64,000 bases of DNA from Delphinapterus leucas (Eukaryota; Chordata; Mammalia; Artiodactyla; Monodontidae): NCBI RefSeq assembly GCF_002288925.2, contig NW_022098000.1, positions 4,865,827-4,929,826 of the forward strand, in the 5' to 3' direction. Shown here piece by piece: positions 48,635 through 60,239 of the stretch (the stretch's first letter is position 1; each line of letters begins with the position of its first letter). A program made the translations under genes and the position numbers. The notes beneath the pieces were generated by a model. The model was not told the DNA's origin and did not search any database. It saw only the letters and a program-made list of their open reading frames with translations.

Positions 48635-49025
48635 ATGATGACATACATTGTATTATAAGCGTTATTTTTGTAATTAGTTTTATGGGGGTTTCTTCAAAGC
48701 CTTCACCTATTTATGGGGGTTTAGGGTTGATTGTGGGTGGTGGTGTTGGGTGTGGGATTGTTTTAAACTTTGGTGGTTCATTTTTAGGTTTAATAGTATT
48801 TTTGATTTATCTGGGGGGAATGTTGGTTGTGTTTGGTTACACGACAGCTATGGCTACTGAGCAGTACCCTGAGGTTTGGGTTTCTAATAAGGTTGTGTTA
48901 GGAGCATTTCTTTTAGGATTAGTGGTAGAGTTTTTAGTAGTGTTATACGTTTTAGAGAGTGAGAAGGTGGAGATTGTGTTTGAGTTTAATGGGTTGGGTT
49001 GTTTACGATACAGGGTATTTGGGGT
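48635..49025 (+). pseudogene. ND6: ND6, 5' part (NUMT right end)
   Basis: Starts ATGATGACATACATTGTA at 48635. A loss of about 4 bp near 48655 then breaks the frame. After that it reads normal ND6: [53 protein letters not shown] and [20 protein letters not shown]. An 8-bp deletion after FEFNGLG removes part of the usual GDWVVYD, and mitochondrial similarity fades out by about 49025. Codons from YPEVWVSN onward duplicate the left-end fragment. Confidence 0.95.
48864..49025 (+). repeat. right terminal direct repeat of the NUMT (ND6 segment)
   Basis: Partner of 32491-32660. Identical over most of gtaccctgaggtttg through gtttgagtttaatgggttggg, apart from four substitutions. It then lacks eight bases found on the left near 49000, and the last 15 bases match at 12 positions. 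Confidence 0.92.
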
Positions 49026-52000
49026 TCTGCCAGAACAGAACTGGTTTGAGACGACATGAATGATAAGTCTGAGGTGACAGCATGGCACCCTGGGGGAACT
49101 GACAAGCAAGCATCTGAAGGTATAAAACTGGAACTCAGAGGAGAAGCAGAAATGGACATGTGGATTTGAGGATTATCAGTACAAGTAAGATCACCCCAGA
49201 AGCCTGTGAGTAGGTGAATATCTGAAGTGAGGCAGTTAGAGAGAAGAGGTAGAGGAGGACATATCCACCAAGAAAACAAAGAAGGAACAGTCAGGGAGTT
49301 GAAATGTACATATTATCCCAAGAGCAGAATGATGACAGAGATTCAAGAGTGAATGATCAACGGTGTCAATTGCTAAAAGGCATAAAAGAGATAGAAGACT
49401 CAGAAAATTCAGCTGAGTTTGCTGACAAGCAGTTTACCCTTGAGAGAGAAATTTCAGTAGAGTGGTTGAGGTGAAAGACAAAATGCCTTCAAGAATGAAT
49501 TAAAGAGTAATTTACAGAAGAGCAATGGCTACTGATCACTTTGAGAGAAAGTCTTGAAATTACTAGGTTTGTAGCATCAGCAAGGAAAAGGAAGGGGAAG
49601 CATTCATTTTATTTTGTGTTTTGAAGTTTCTGCATACAAAGAAGATGGGTTCAATGGAAAAAGAACAAATGAAGGTGTAGGAGAGTGATGGCAATGACAA
49701 TTCAGGAAGGCTTATGCAAAGACCTAACTCTTATATGGTTCTTGTTATGTCCCAGGCACTATTCTAAGTGCTTTATACATATTAGTCCATCTTAATCTCA
49801 TAATATTCTATTAAGACAGTACTATTATCATCCTCACTTGCCCACTATCACCATCTGGAAGGAGTGGGTTCAAGAAATGAACTCGGATGGACTGACTAAA
49901 GACACCATGCTCTTATCCATTGGGCTATGTTAGTTATAAGGGTTAAAGAAGGAAATAAGAGTAATGACTCCCTTCATGAGACGGGGAAAAGAGAGGAAAT
50001 ACTGGTTTAAGCACAATAACAGGGAAACACCTGAGCATCTTCATATATGATAGGACATCATATGAAGTTCATCATATGAACTAATGACAGTAAGAGAATA
50101 GAGCAGGGATTAGTGTAAGTATTTAGGACAAGAGAGAAGCACGCACTACAGATGAAACAGAAGAACAAAACTTGTCAAACATCTTCTGTAGCCCCAGTTG
50201 ATAAGGGAGCCCCAGAGGCAGTTACGTAAGGTCGAGTTCAATGTGGACCTCTGGAGGAGGGGAGGGAAGGGAAGGTTTGAGTTTGGAGATGAGCCCAGCA
50301 GATAAAGCTGCAAAGTGAGATCTGGGAAGGATGTTAGGATATTGTAGAGAAGTTAATTTAAACGACAGTTACGTTTTACAATTTCAGACAAGAAGCTATT
50401 TTCAGTAAAAAAGAAACACAAGTCTTGATAACTTGGTATGGTATTGGCTGAATATTTACAACACAGTGTTTGTAAACATTGATATCAAATTAAGTAAAAT
50501 TCATACATTTTAATAGGAGCAATTAAAATACAAAACTAAGCAACTGAATCTTCCATCAAGAAATGTTGTCTAACTACAACATCATCATCATCATCATTAT
50601 TATCATTTCAGGTGTGAAAATATCAATAAATCTCAGACACTGAGAGATGAAATCTATTGTGAAGCTTGTGTAGACTGAAAATAGTTGTCTAGCCTCAAAT
50701 GGCTTTCATATATTGTTTTTCACAGCCTGACCAAGCAAAGGCTAAATTATGAATGAAATACTGACTCTACCTTTGCTGAATGTCTCCAGAAAACACCACT
50801 AAAAATGTCAAAAGAAGAGCTATTTGAAGCAATTGATATCTATAAAATACAATTATAATCCTATCATAGATGATAATTTATATAAGAAAATGGTTGTTAG
50901 TATCAGAATTTTTAACTCTATTTAATAGCTAAATGGATGTCATAGACGTTGGCTAGTACTAAAAGAGAGAGAATTACAGATAATATAAAATCATTTTAAA
51001 ATATCATACTCTCCCTGAAATACTTCTTTTTCTAGACCTAGAATGAGAAGGAACCAAAGGCCATACAAATGTCATCCTGAACTTTGCCTAAAAACATTTG
51101 TTTTGCAGAAAACGGATGTTTTAAAAATTTAATTCAGGGTTGACAACTCAGTCATGATAAATGTTATTAAGTATAAAAGATAATTTTTCCTCATATAATT
51201 ATGTTCACTTTTTAGATGATTCTTTGTGTTTAGACTGGGTTTATGAACATTTTTTTTAATGCTTTAAGGCCCAAGGAATATTGTTCAACTACATATGCCC
51301 TTGATTGATTTCCAAATATAGAGGTGTATTTCATTAAATATAGAGAATTTGCAAAACAAATGTTTTAAAACAAGATTTTACATTTTAAAAAAAGATTTAA
51401 TTGCAGGTTGATTTTGACTAGTCAATTCTTTTAGAAAAGTTTCAAGGTCTGAGAGTCTGTGTTAAGCCAGAATGTCTTTATGGTGATGCTCAGAAGAGCA
51501 AAGGATGCTTATACATAAGCCTTATGTGCTATTGACTGCTTGCTTCTAATAGAATATATATGATTACATTCCAAAGCCAACTATAAGTATTTTTGCTTTT
51601 TTAAAAATATATATACATATTTTTAAGGTACTGAACACCTCATTACTTGTTACATATCCCATCACTATACATTATGAGACAGATAGATACATTTTTAAAT
51701 AAAATATTAATATTTATTGCAGATATCTGCAGAAATTCTAATTATTTATTTGCCCACTGACTTCAATTATAAATGCTTCCTCATCAAGGTATTGTCATTT
51801 TAAGAAGCTTTTTAAGAATGTTAAACTAAGACTAGAAGATAAATTAATAATGGCATCTTTTAAGGTTTTGAAACATGTCTTGGGATTTCCACCTTGGGAT
51901 TAGAACATGAAACAATAAGCAATGCAAATTAGGAAATGACTTTTAAAGGAAACATAAATATTTAATAATTCCCCAAGGTTAATTATTATCTTTTTTTAAG

Positions 52001-54496
52001 GACATGTGTCTTCACACAAATATTTAACATTCGTAATATATTTAAATATTCTTAATATATGTTTCATCCACATATAAGTTTCGAAAGTTAAGCATGAAGA
52101 AGGTTCACAGCACAGGGCATTCTCACCTTATTATATGCGTTGTGACTAAACAGGGTGTGAGAATTCTCCTGTTCATCACTCAGGGAGAAGGAGGACAAGT
52201 GACTGAAGGGTCCTGGGGTAAGACAGTCAGCATGTGGGAGGGTCTGTGGATGCATCAGAGACTTAGCAGGAGGATGGAGTTTAGTTTGATATAAAGGATG
52301 GAGAGAAAAAGGCTTGGGAGGGACAGGCACATCCTGGGAAGAAGAAAGGCATAAAGAGGATGTTAGTGGGCAAAGGTCAAGCTCACTTGGAATTAAGTCT
52401 AAATATTATAGACTTTGCATCAGAATCTTTTACTAGTTGGAAGAAAACCTCCCTTCATATTCTGGATCCTCACAAGACTCCTTCTTTTATAGTGCATTGT
52501 CTGTCTCTTCCAGTAATTCCCGTTGGTCGCCCGTCTCCAGCCTCTCCTGCAGAACTGATCAAGTGCCCACAGAGTCTCCCAACAGGGCCATGTTTGTTTA
52601 AGGAAGGAGAGAGCTCATCCCAAAGTGGGGAGGATGGGACTAGAAGAATTTTCATTGAAGAGGTAGTAACAGTGGAAATTAAATTAAAGGTGCTTGTGAT
52701 TTGGTCTGGAAGAAACTGGGGGCAGAAAGGGGGAGAGCATCATAAAGGGTATCAAATCATTGTATAATTCATGGTGCCATGAGTTTCCGGTTGAGCTGAG
52801 TATGGGGAAGGGCACAGGAAGGGGTGAGTCTAGAAAGAATGAACGAAGATGTCCATTCCAGGCAGGGTGTTACTTTGGAAAGAAACTGGAGAACAAACAG
52901 ACGTGCTCAAATGTAGAGGGGAGAGGTAATGAGGTCTTAACTAGAGAGGGCCTTTCCATCCCCTGGAAAGGGATGCCTGCCTGAGGAAGTCTTTGAGAAA
53001 GTAAGAGCTGCTAGATGAGGCCTTGAATTATGTGAACAGAACAAGGAAACCACAAGAGGGAAGTCATGAATCTACAAAGAAAACTCACAAGAAAGACATA
53101 TATATATATACCCATCATAAAAGAAAAGGGCTACTATTTTGCAGATCTTTTTAAAGCACCTCTTATATTCCTGAAATTTTTAATGTAATGTAATAAATTG
53201 ACAGTGATTATCCTACAGTAAAACCTCTTAGGGGATAAAACTTCTAAAATAAAACCTGTTTTATTCACCTTTGAGGCCTCAGCATCAAGCATAATGCCTA
53301 ACAGAGCAGATGTTTAATGCAGTAACAATTGAGTTTTCAAAAGAATATAATATTTTCAATGAGGTCAAGAATGCCGTTAGTAATGAATGAATGTGTTTGG
53401 CTTTGTGTGAAATGGAAATTCAGTACAAAATAATGCACATTGCTCAAAATGACATTCAGCTAAACAGGTAAATTCAACTTTTAAGACTATACAATTAATA
53501 TTTCTTTTCATGTAAGCTGAATTGATTTTGCCAAAGCCATGTATTTTTAAGCCACCGATTGGTTTTCTAAAATTTATGCTGAATGTGTTTGCTGTATCAG
53601 TAGATGCCCCCACAATGGGTTCAAACTTACCTTAAAAACTTACTTCAAAACATACTTTAAAAAACTCTTGGAAAATTTTAAGCAGGTTAGAAAATTAAAT
53701 TCTAGGGTTTTTAAGTTTGTAAAAATGAGGGGTTTTAACCTTATGTACCTTGAAAATATGACTAAAAGTGTTTTATTAGTTTCTTGTTTGTGCTTCAAGT
53801 GTTTATTTTATGTATCAAGCAATTACAAATATACATTCTCATTTCACACACAGAATACAAACATACACTTATTAAAAAGATAGCATCCTATACACAGTGT
53901 TCTGCATCTTATTTGTTTGAGGTTTTTTTTTTTTCCATTTGATTACAATTTTGGAACATTTCTATATCAGTACATGAAAGCTATGGATTCCCTATAACAC
54001 ACATTACTGAGTTGTCTCACTGATGATAATCATCATTCAGTGATTCTCTTGGAAGTCCCAGGTATATCACCTAAAATATTAAATCACCTAACACAGTCAT
54101 AAATTTATCTCTTCTTTGCCAGTTTTTATACTTTGCAGGACTTTCTTTTGTCTAATCCCATTGGCTATTGCCTCTAACATTATTATTATTAAATAATAGT
54201 CACGTAAACGTGCAATTTAATGGAAGGGTTGTAGTATTCGCCCACTAAAGATGGCTTTTAGATTAAAATGTATTCTAATTGAGTTTTATTTCTCAATCAA
54301 TCATTTCATTATTTTATCAACAACTAATTAATCAGTGTGGAAAAGGATTAATATGAAAATTGAGTAGTAAGCACAAAGACTAGCTGTGTAAGAAAAAGAC
54401 AGCATTGTTATTGATAGTTGACAGTGCCTAGGAAGAGGAGCTGAACAGTCTCTGGTTTATAGTATGGCTTCAGCTTTTTGTGTTTTCCTTGAATGT
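49026..54496. other. non-coding flank right of the NUMT
   Basis: No gene. A reversed MIR-like stretch lies at about 49725-49900 (ccaggcactattctaagtgc, then tttatacatattagtccatc). An (ATC)n run sits at about 50580-50605 and a short (TA)n at 53098-53110. The rest is AT-rich with scattered short frames (for example 52360-52767) that have no recognisable domain. Confidence 0.45.
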
Positions 54497-54825
54497 TTTT
54501 TTAAAATTTATTTATTTATCTTTATTGAAGTATAGTTGATTTACAATATTGTGTTAGTTTGGGTAGACAGCAAAATGATTCAGTTATACATACATATATC
54601 TATTTTTTTCAGATTATTTTCCCTTATAGGTTATTACAAAATACTGAGTATACTTCCCTGTGCTATATAGTAGGTCCTAGCTGTTTATCTATTTTATATA
54701 CAGTAGTGTGTATATGTTAATGTCAAACTCCTAATTTATCCCTCCCTCCACCTTTTCCCTTTGGTAACCATGAGTTTGTTTTCTATGTCTGTTTCTCTTT
54801 TGTATATAAGTTCATTTGTATCATT
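54497..54825 (-). mobile_element. L1 3' end fragment, antisense
   Basis: Reversed L1 3' UTR: ttattgaagtatagttgatt, gattcagttatacatacata, ttccctgtgctatatagtag and ggtaaccatgagtttg. It is 5'-truncated near 54825. Confidence 0.9.
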
Positions 54826-55789
54826 TGTCTCAGATGGTTCAAGAATCCATTGTGAGAAAATGTCAGGAGGCAGCCTGTAGTGATCCAGGGGAATCCAAGA
54901 GTTCCTTATAGAGAGCAATCTAACCAAGGTCTAACCAATCCAGAGGGAAAAGTTTGAAGAGGGTGTGCTGCTCTGTGTTCTACGCTTCTAAGCTCTCTGG
55001 GCTAACCTCCATCTCTCAGGAGTCGGTCAAACCTGAACACTTCTGTAGGGTCAGATGGTATCAGCTATTCCAGGCAACTGGGCAGGGAGGAGAGAGCAGA
55101 ATTTTATCAGCATTTGCACAGGCCAAAGAGAGCTAAGAATTTTGGACAAGCTCACTTGAGCACTGTCTGTGGTCAGGACTGTACAAAGCAGAAAGGACCG
55201 TTGGTGGTGACAGCCTCTACAGGTATGTCACTGGAGGCACGTTTTCCAATCTGTGCTGCTTGTCTTCTATGCTTTGTGTAGGTTGTTATCCTGCGATTCT
55301 TTTTACCTTTGTCCTGGGAATTTGCTTTGCTTTTCTCTTGTGTTTGATCTCCTGTTTCCAGTAGCCCATGTTTTTTCTTTTCCATGTTTCTTCTCATTCA
55401 CTGGGACTTAAAGGAGCTTCCTGGGAAAATGGAATTTGGGAAGCCAATTTTTGACACCTTGCATGTTGAAAACTTTGTTCTGTCCTTGCATAATTTTTTG
55501 GACTAAATCATTTAATTTTTTTGGATTAAATCATTTAATTTTTAAAATTAAATCCAAAATTCTAAGTTGCAAAATAATTCCCTTCAGAATTTTGAAAGTA
55601 TTGTTACACTGTAATAGTGTTACTACACTGTTACTATTTTACACACTTTTTTCAAAAACATATTTTTTATGTATGCTTTCTACAGCTTTTCTGTTTTACA
55701 GTTATTTTTGTCAATTCTCATCAGTTCCTTTCTTTTACTTTTCTTATGAGCAGGAGATCTTACTGTTCTTTAATTTTCCAAATTGAATA
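54826..55789. other. non-coding, nothing firmly recognised
   Basis: No gene is identified. A local AT-rich duplication (taaatcatttaattttt twice) lies at about 55504-55544. The frame at 55436-55786 is AT-rich and lacks a domain. Confidence 0.35.
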
Positions 55790-56760
55790 TTTAATTGATT
55801 TATTTTTATTCTCTTATTCATTAAACATATTTAGAGTTATAAATTTTCTTCCAAGGGCTATTTTAACTATATTCTATAAGTTATAATAGATGATTTTTCA
55901 TTGTCTTTTTCTCCACATAGAAATTTTATTTTGAATTTCCCCTTTAATAAAATAATTTGTTAAAGCGCAAATTTTTCAACAGGGACTTTTTGTGTTTTCT
56001 AAATTTGTTATTAATTTATAAAATTTTTGTGATCAGAGAAATTTCTCTGTATTATTTTTATCTTGGCAGTTAATAGTTTTTTTACTGAGGTAGAGTTGAT
56101 TTACAATATTATATAAATTTTAGGTGTACAACATTGTGATTCACAATTTAAAGATTATACTACATTTATAGTTATTATAAAATATTGGCTATATTCCCTG
56201 TGCTCTATAATGTATCTTTGTAGCTTATTTATTTTATAAATAAATAACTACATAGTAGTTTGTACTCTTAATTCCCTACCCCTATCTTGTATTACTTTTA
56301 TCATGGCAACTAAAAGCTTTTCCTTTTGGGCCTAACCTCAATACATGGTTGGGTTTTGTGAAGAGTCCACAGATATGCAAAAGAATAGTTTCTGTTTTGG
56401 TTTGGCTTTTTTGCAGGATACAGAGCCCAGCTACATATATATTAATTCAATTTACTTTAGAGGATCTATTTTTACCTACTGTCCTATGTAATCTATCAAC
56501 AACTATAAAATGAGTTAAAGTATTTTACCACCAATATATTTTCACTTTTTCTCATCCTATCTCTTGCTTTTGCCTTATGAGCGTTGATGTTACATTTTAA
56601 TGTTTAGATACTCTAATGATTGTATTTTCCATGTAAAGTTTATCCTTTAGCATATAAGGGGGTCTTGTTTGTCTTGTTTAAGGAAATTTTGGCCTGAATT
56701 CAACCTTCCCATTCTGCACATTATAACCTCTCCTTTCCTTTTGTTTGTAGCACCTAGAAC
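55790..56760 (-). mobile_element. old L1 ORF2 relic with a nested L1 3' end
   Basis: The outer parts resemble a very diverged L1 ORF2 read in antisense (ttccaagggctattttaact, gtgatcagagaaatttctct, gagtccacagatatgcaaaa). They are split at about 56083-56285 by an L1 3'-UTR piece with gtagagttgatttacaat and ttccctgtgctctataatg. The phrase tattatttttatc(t/a)tgg... recurs on both sides of the insert, consistent with a target duplication. The outer assignment is tentative. Confidence 0.5.
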
Positions 56761-57959
56761 ACTTTGTTATCCTCAGCTGTTCTCAATCACTTGGTTTAAC
56801 AGTCCCAGCTTAAAGACTGCTTTTTCTGTTATCTAATCTAGGAACTTTCTTTTCCCTTTTTTAAAAATTTATTTATCTCAATAGTAAAGGAATCTTTCCT
56901 AGACCATAAATTTTTGCAAGAGGTTCATATGAGGAAGGGACCAACCGCCTGAGATTGTCTTTGTGCTCCAAAGATACAGGCTTTGGGGTGTGAGTCTATT
57001 TAGTCCTTATTTTTCCTCAAACAATGAAGACTGTCAGCTATACAGTATTTCACATAGCAACTTATCTGTGTCCAGGCTGTCACAGAAAGAGAGAGCCTCC
57101 TGCAAATATGACTTCCTCTGTGATTCACTCTATAGCCTTACCTCCTCCGATACCTAGAACAAAATCAGTTCAGGGATCTTCTGTTGCCAACATATGCACC
57201 CATGCAAAGACACGGGATTGGGGGTTTGCATATTAAGGTGTATCCCACACATCCAAGATGGGTATTTTCCCAAAGAACAGTGATTTCATTAAATTCACTT
57301 ATTTTAGAGAATAAAATATATTCTGACTTATTTCTGGCTTATTTTTCCTTTAAAGTCTGAAAAAATGATTTTATTAAAGTCACTTATTTTAGAAAATAAA
57401 ATACGTGCTGACTTATTTTTCCTTTAAGTCTGAAAAAAATGTCACTCATATATTTCATATTTAGAACACAAATGCTATAAAGTGAGAATATTTTTAAATT
57501 TATACTTTGATCCGGCTGAATAATAAAATTCCAATATAACGTAATTTCCTTATTCTTACTTTTTCAAATCTTCAGTGGCATTTTCTACGCATTTTCTAAT
57601 GGTATTTGATACAAAGGAATGAATTTCAGTTCATCATTCTTTTGTTTTCTATGTATTATATTATGATGTTTACTGTAGCAGGAAGAACACATGTATCCCC
57701 AATTAAATTGGGTTTTCAATTTTTCCCTTATTAAGATTCCTCATAAAAGATTCTCAACATTTACTTAAGCAAAACTTTAAAAATTATAATATTGAGTACT
57801 CTTTGTCTTCAAACATTCCTGAAAATTGAACATCATTTCCAAGCCCCAGATGCCTACTTTGGAAATGTCTTACTAATTATGTTGTCATAATAAAATTTTT
57901 ACTTAAAATTCAAGGCAAAAATATAAGGTTAGGGCTAGGTACGTTAAAAATGAAAGTAG
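56761..57959. other. non-coding with a tandem duplication
   Basis: No gene. An imperfect tandem duplication with a period of about 85 bp covers 57281-57365 and 57366-57440. Both units contain cacttattttag, aataaaata and cttatttttccttta. The second unit lacks about ten bases. Confidence 0.5.
57281..57440. repeat. imperfect 85-bp tandem duplication
   Basis: Two units beginning tgatttcattaaattcactt and tgattttattaaagtcactt. The shorter second unit misses a tctggcttat-like segment, and several substitutions separate the two. Confidence 0.85.
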
Positions 57960-58262
57960 TTATGAAACAGAAACAGACTCACAGACATAGAGAACAGACT
58001 TGTGTTTGCCAAGGGTGGGAGGTGGGGGAGAGGAATGGATTGGGAGTTTGGGATTAGAAGATGCAAACTATTATATGTAGGATGGATAAACAACAAGGTC
58101 CTACCGTATATAGAACAGGGAACTATATTCAGTATCCTGTGATAAACCATAATGAAAAAGAATATGAAAAAGAATGTAGTGTATAACTGAATCACTTTGC
58201 TGTAGAGCAGAAATTATCACAAAATTATAAATCAACTATACTTCAATAAAATTTTTAAAAAT
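57960..58262 (+). mobile_element. L1 3' end fragment
   Basis: Sense L1 3' UTR from tatgaaacagaaacagactc through gatggataaacaacaaggtc to caactatacttcaataaaat and an A-rich tail. Confidence 0.9.
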
Positions 58263-58926
58263 AATGAAAGCAGATATAAAATCTTATTGCAAATAATTTC
58301 AAAAATTTCAAAAAATTAGCCTACTTCTTGTCAAATTCCAGTAGGTTAACACTGATAAATATATAACTTATATTTATGGTTGATAACATAGCTTATCTAG
58401 ACCTAGGTGTTACATGATGACCTCTGTCATTTCTTATTGTTTATGTCTATATGAATAGTGGAATATTCAATCTAGATTATTTTGCAGGAGTCTTTTTAGT
58501 AAAGTTATCTTCTCACTCTCTGAAGATTATTTTAGTCAAAAATAATTGAAATGATAAGTCATATACCCAGTTGGGCACATGAACAGCAATAGGGTGCAAC
58601 AGGCTTAAGGAATAGCCAACTAAGGACTCTCTGTCCATTGCAACAAGTTGGAGAGCCATGACTCTTTTTTTCACCCTCAGGCAGGACTATACTTACTAGA
58701 TTCTTGTAGTTGAAAGAATCTCAATGATGATGGAAAGTACAGGATGGGGCAAGAGACCCTTACTCAGGAAATCTCACCTAGAATATACATGAGCTGTGTC
58801 TAGCATTCAGAACTACAAAAGAGACCAATGTGAAACCATATACATCAGGAAAGCTTAAAATCTTTTTTACTGCTTTAGGTTAGGAGTTAGCCAACTTTTT
58901 CTGTAAAGGCCCCGATACTGTATTTT
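58263..58926. other. non-coding, nothing recognised
   Basis: AT-rich DNA. No gene. It ends with the left target duplication (gatactgtatttt, 58914-58926) of the next L1. Confidence 0.4.
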
Positions 58927-60226
58927 TTTTTAACATCTTTATTGGAGTATAATCGCTTTACAATGGTGTGTTAGTTTCTGCTGTATAACAAAGTGAATCA
59001 GCTATACATATACATATATCCTCATATCTCCTCCCTCTTGCATCTCCCTCCCATCCTCCCTATCCCACCCCTCTAAGTGGTCACAAAGCACTGAGCTGAT
59101 CTCCCTGTGCTATGCGGCTGCTTCCCATTAGCTATCTATTTTAAATTTGGTAGTGTATATAGTCCATGCCACTCTCTCACTTTGCCCCAGCTTACCCTTC
59201 CCACTCCCCGTGTCCTCAAGTCCATTCTCTACATCTGCGTCTTTATTCCTGCCCTGCCCCTAGGTTCTTCAGAACCATTATTATTTTTTTTTTAGATTCC
59301 ATATTTATGTGTTAGCATACAGTATTTGTTTTTCTCTTTCTGACTTACTTCACTCTGTATGACAGACTCCAGTTCCATCCACCCCACTACAAATAACTCA
59401 ATTCTGTTTCTTTTTATGGCCGAGTAATATTTCATTGTATATATGTGCCACATCTTCTTTATCCACTCATCTGTCAATGGACACTTAGGTTGCTTATATG
59501 TCCTGGCTATTGTAAATAGAGCTGCAATGAACATTGTGGTACATGACTCTTTTTGAATTATGGTTTTCTTGGGATATATGCCCAGTAGTGGGATTGCTGG
59601 GTCATATGGTAGTTCTATTTTTAGATTTTTAAGGAACCTCCATACTGTTCTCCATAGTGGCTGTATCAATTTACATTACAACCAATGGACAGCTCATCCA
59701 AAATGAAAACAAATAGGGAAACACAAGGTTTAAATGGCACATTAAACAAGATGGACTTAATTGATATTTATAAGACATTCCATCCAAAAACAACAGAATA
59801 CGCTTTCTTCTGAAATGCTCATGGAACATTCTCCAGCATAGATCATATCTTGGGTCACAAATCAAGCCTTGGTAAATTTAAGAAAATTGAAATCATATCA
59901 AATATCTTTTCTGACCACAACGCTATGAGACTAGATATCAATTACAGGAAAAGAATCTGTAAAAAATGCAAACACATGAAGGCTAAACAATATACTACTA
60001 AATAACCAAGAGATCACTGAAGAAATCAAAGAGGAAATCAAAAAATACCTAGAAACAAATGACAATGTATACACAATGACCCAAAACCTATGGGATGCAG
60101 CAAAAGCAGTTCTAAGAGGGAAGTTTATAGCAATACAATCTTACCTCAAGAAACAACGAACATCTCAAATAAACAACTTAACCTTACACCTAAAACAATT
60201 AGAGAAAGAAGAACAAAAAAAACCCA
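58927..60226 (-). mobile_element. L1 insertion with internal inversion (element E2)
   Basis: Opposite orientation to E1. The target duplication gatactgtatttt lies at 58914-58926 and 60227-60239. On the minus strand its 3' half (58927 to about 59688) encodes the ORF2 carboxy end ([20 protein letters not shown], then [17 protein letters not shown]) and the 3' UTR. The other half (about 59689-60226) is ORF2 endonuclease-region sequence running the other way. The join, read in the L1 3'-half sense, is gctgtccattggttgtaatg, the same place as in E1. The inverted half extends further than in E1, to gaacaaaaaaaacccag. Confidence 0.88.
59689..60226 (+). pseudogene. L1 ORF2 endonuclease-region fragment (inverted half of E2)
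   Basis: The + strand carries degraded ORF2p coding sequence. It includes stretches equivalent to DLIDIYKTFHPKTTEY, then SLGKFKKIEI and FSDHNAMRLDINYRKR, and continues past the end of the E1 segment into a LEKEEQKKP-like stretch. Frameshifts and stops interrupt it. No reverse transcriptase domain. Confidence 0.8.
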
Positions 60227-60239
60227 GATACTGTATTTT

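Noticed and set aside
52360..52767. 135-codon open frame in the right flank
   Set aside because: No domain, no splice or promoter context, low-complexity lysine/glutamate-rich end. Treated as chance.
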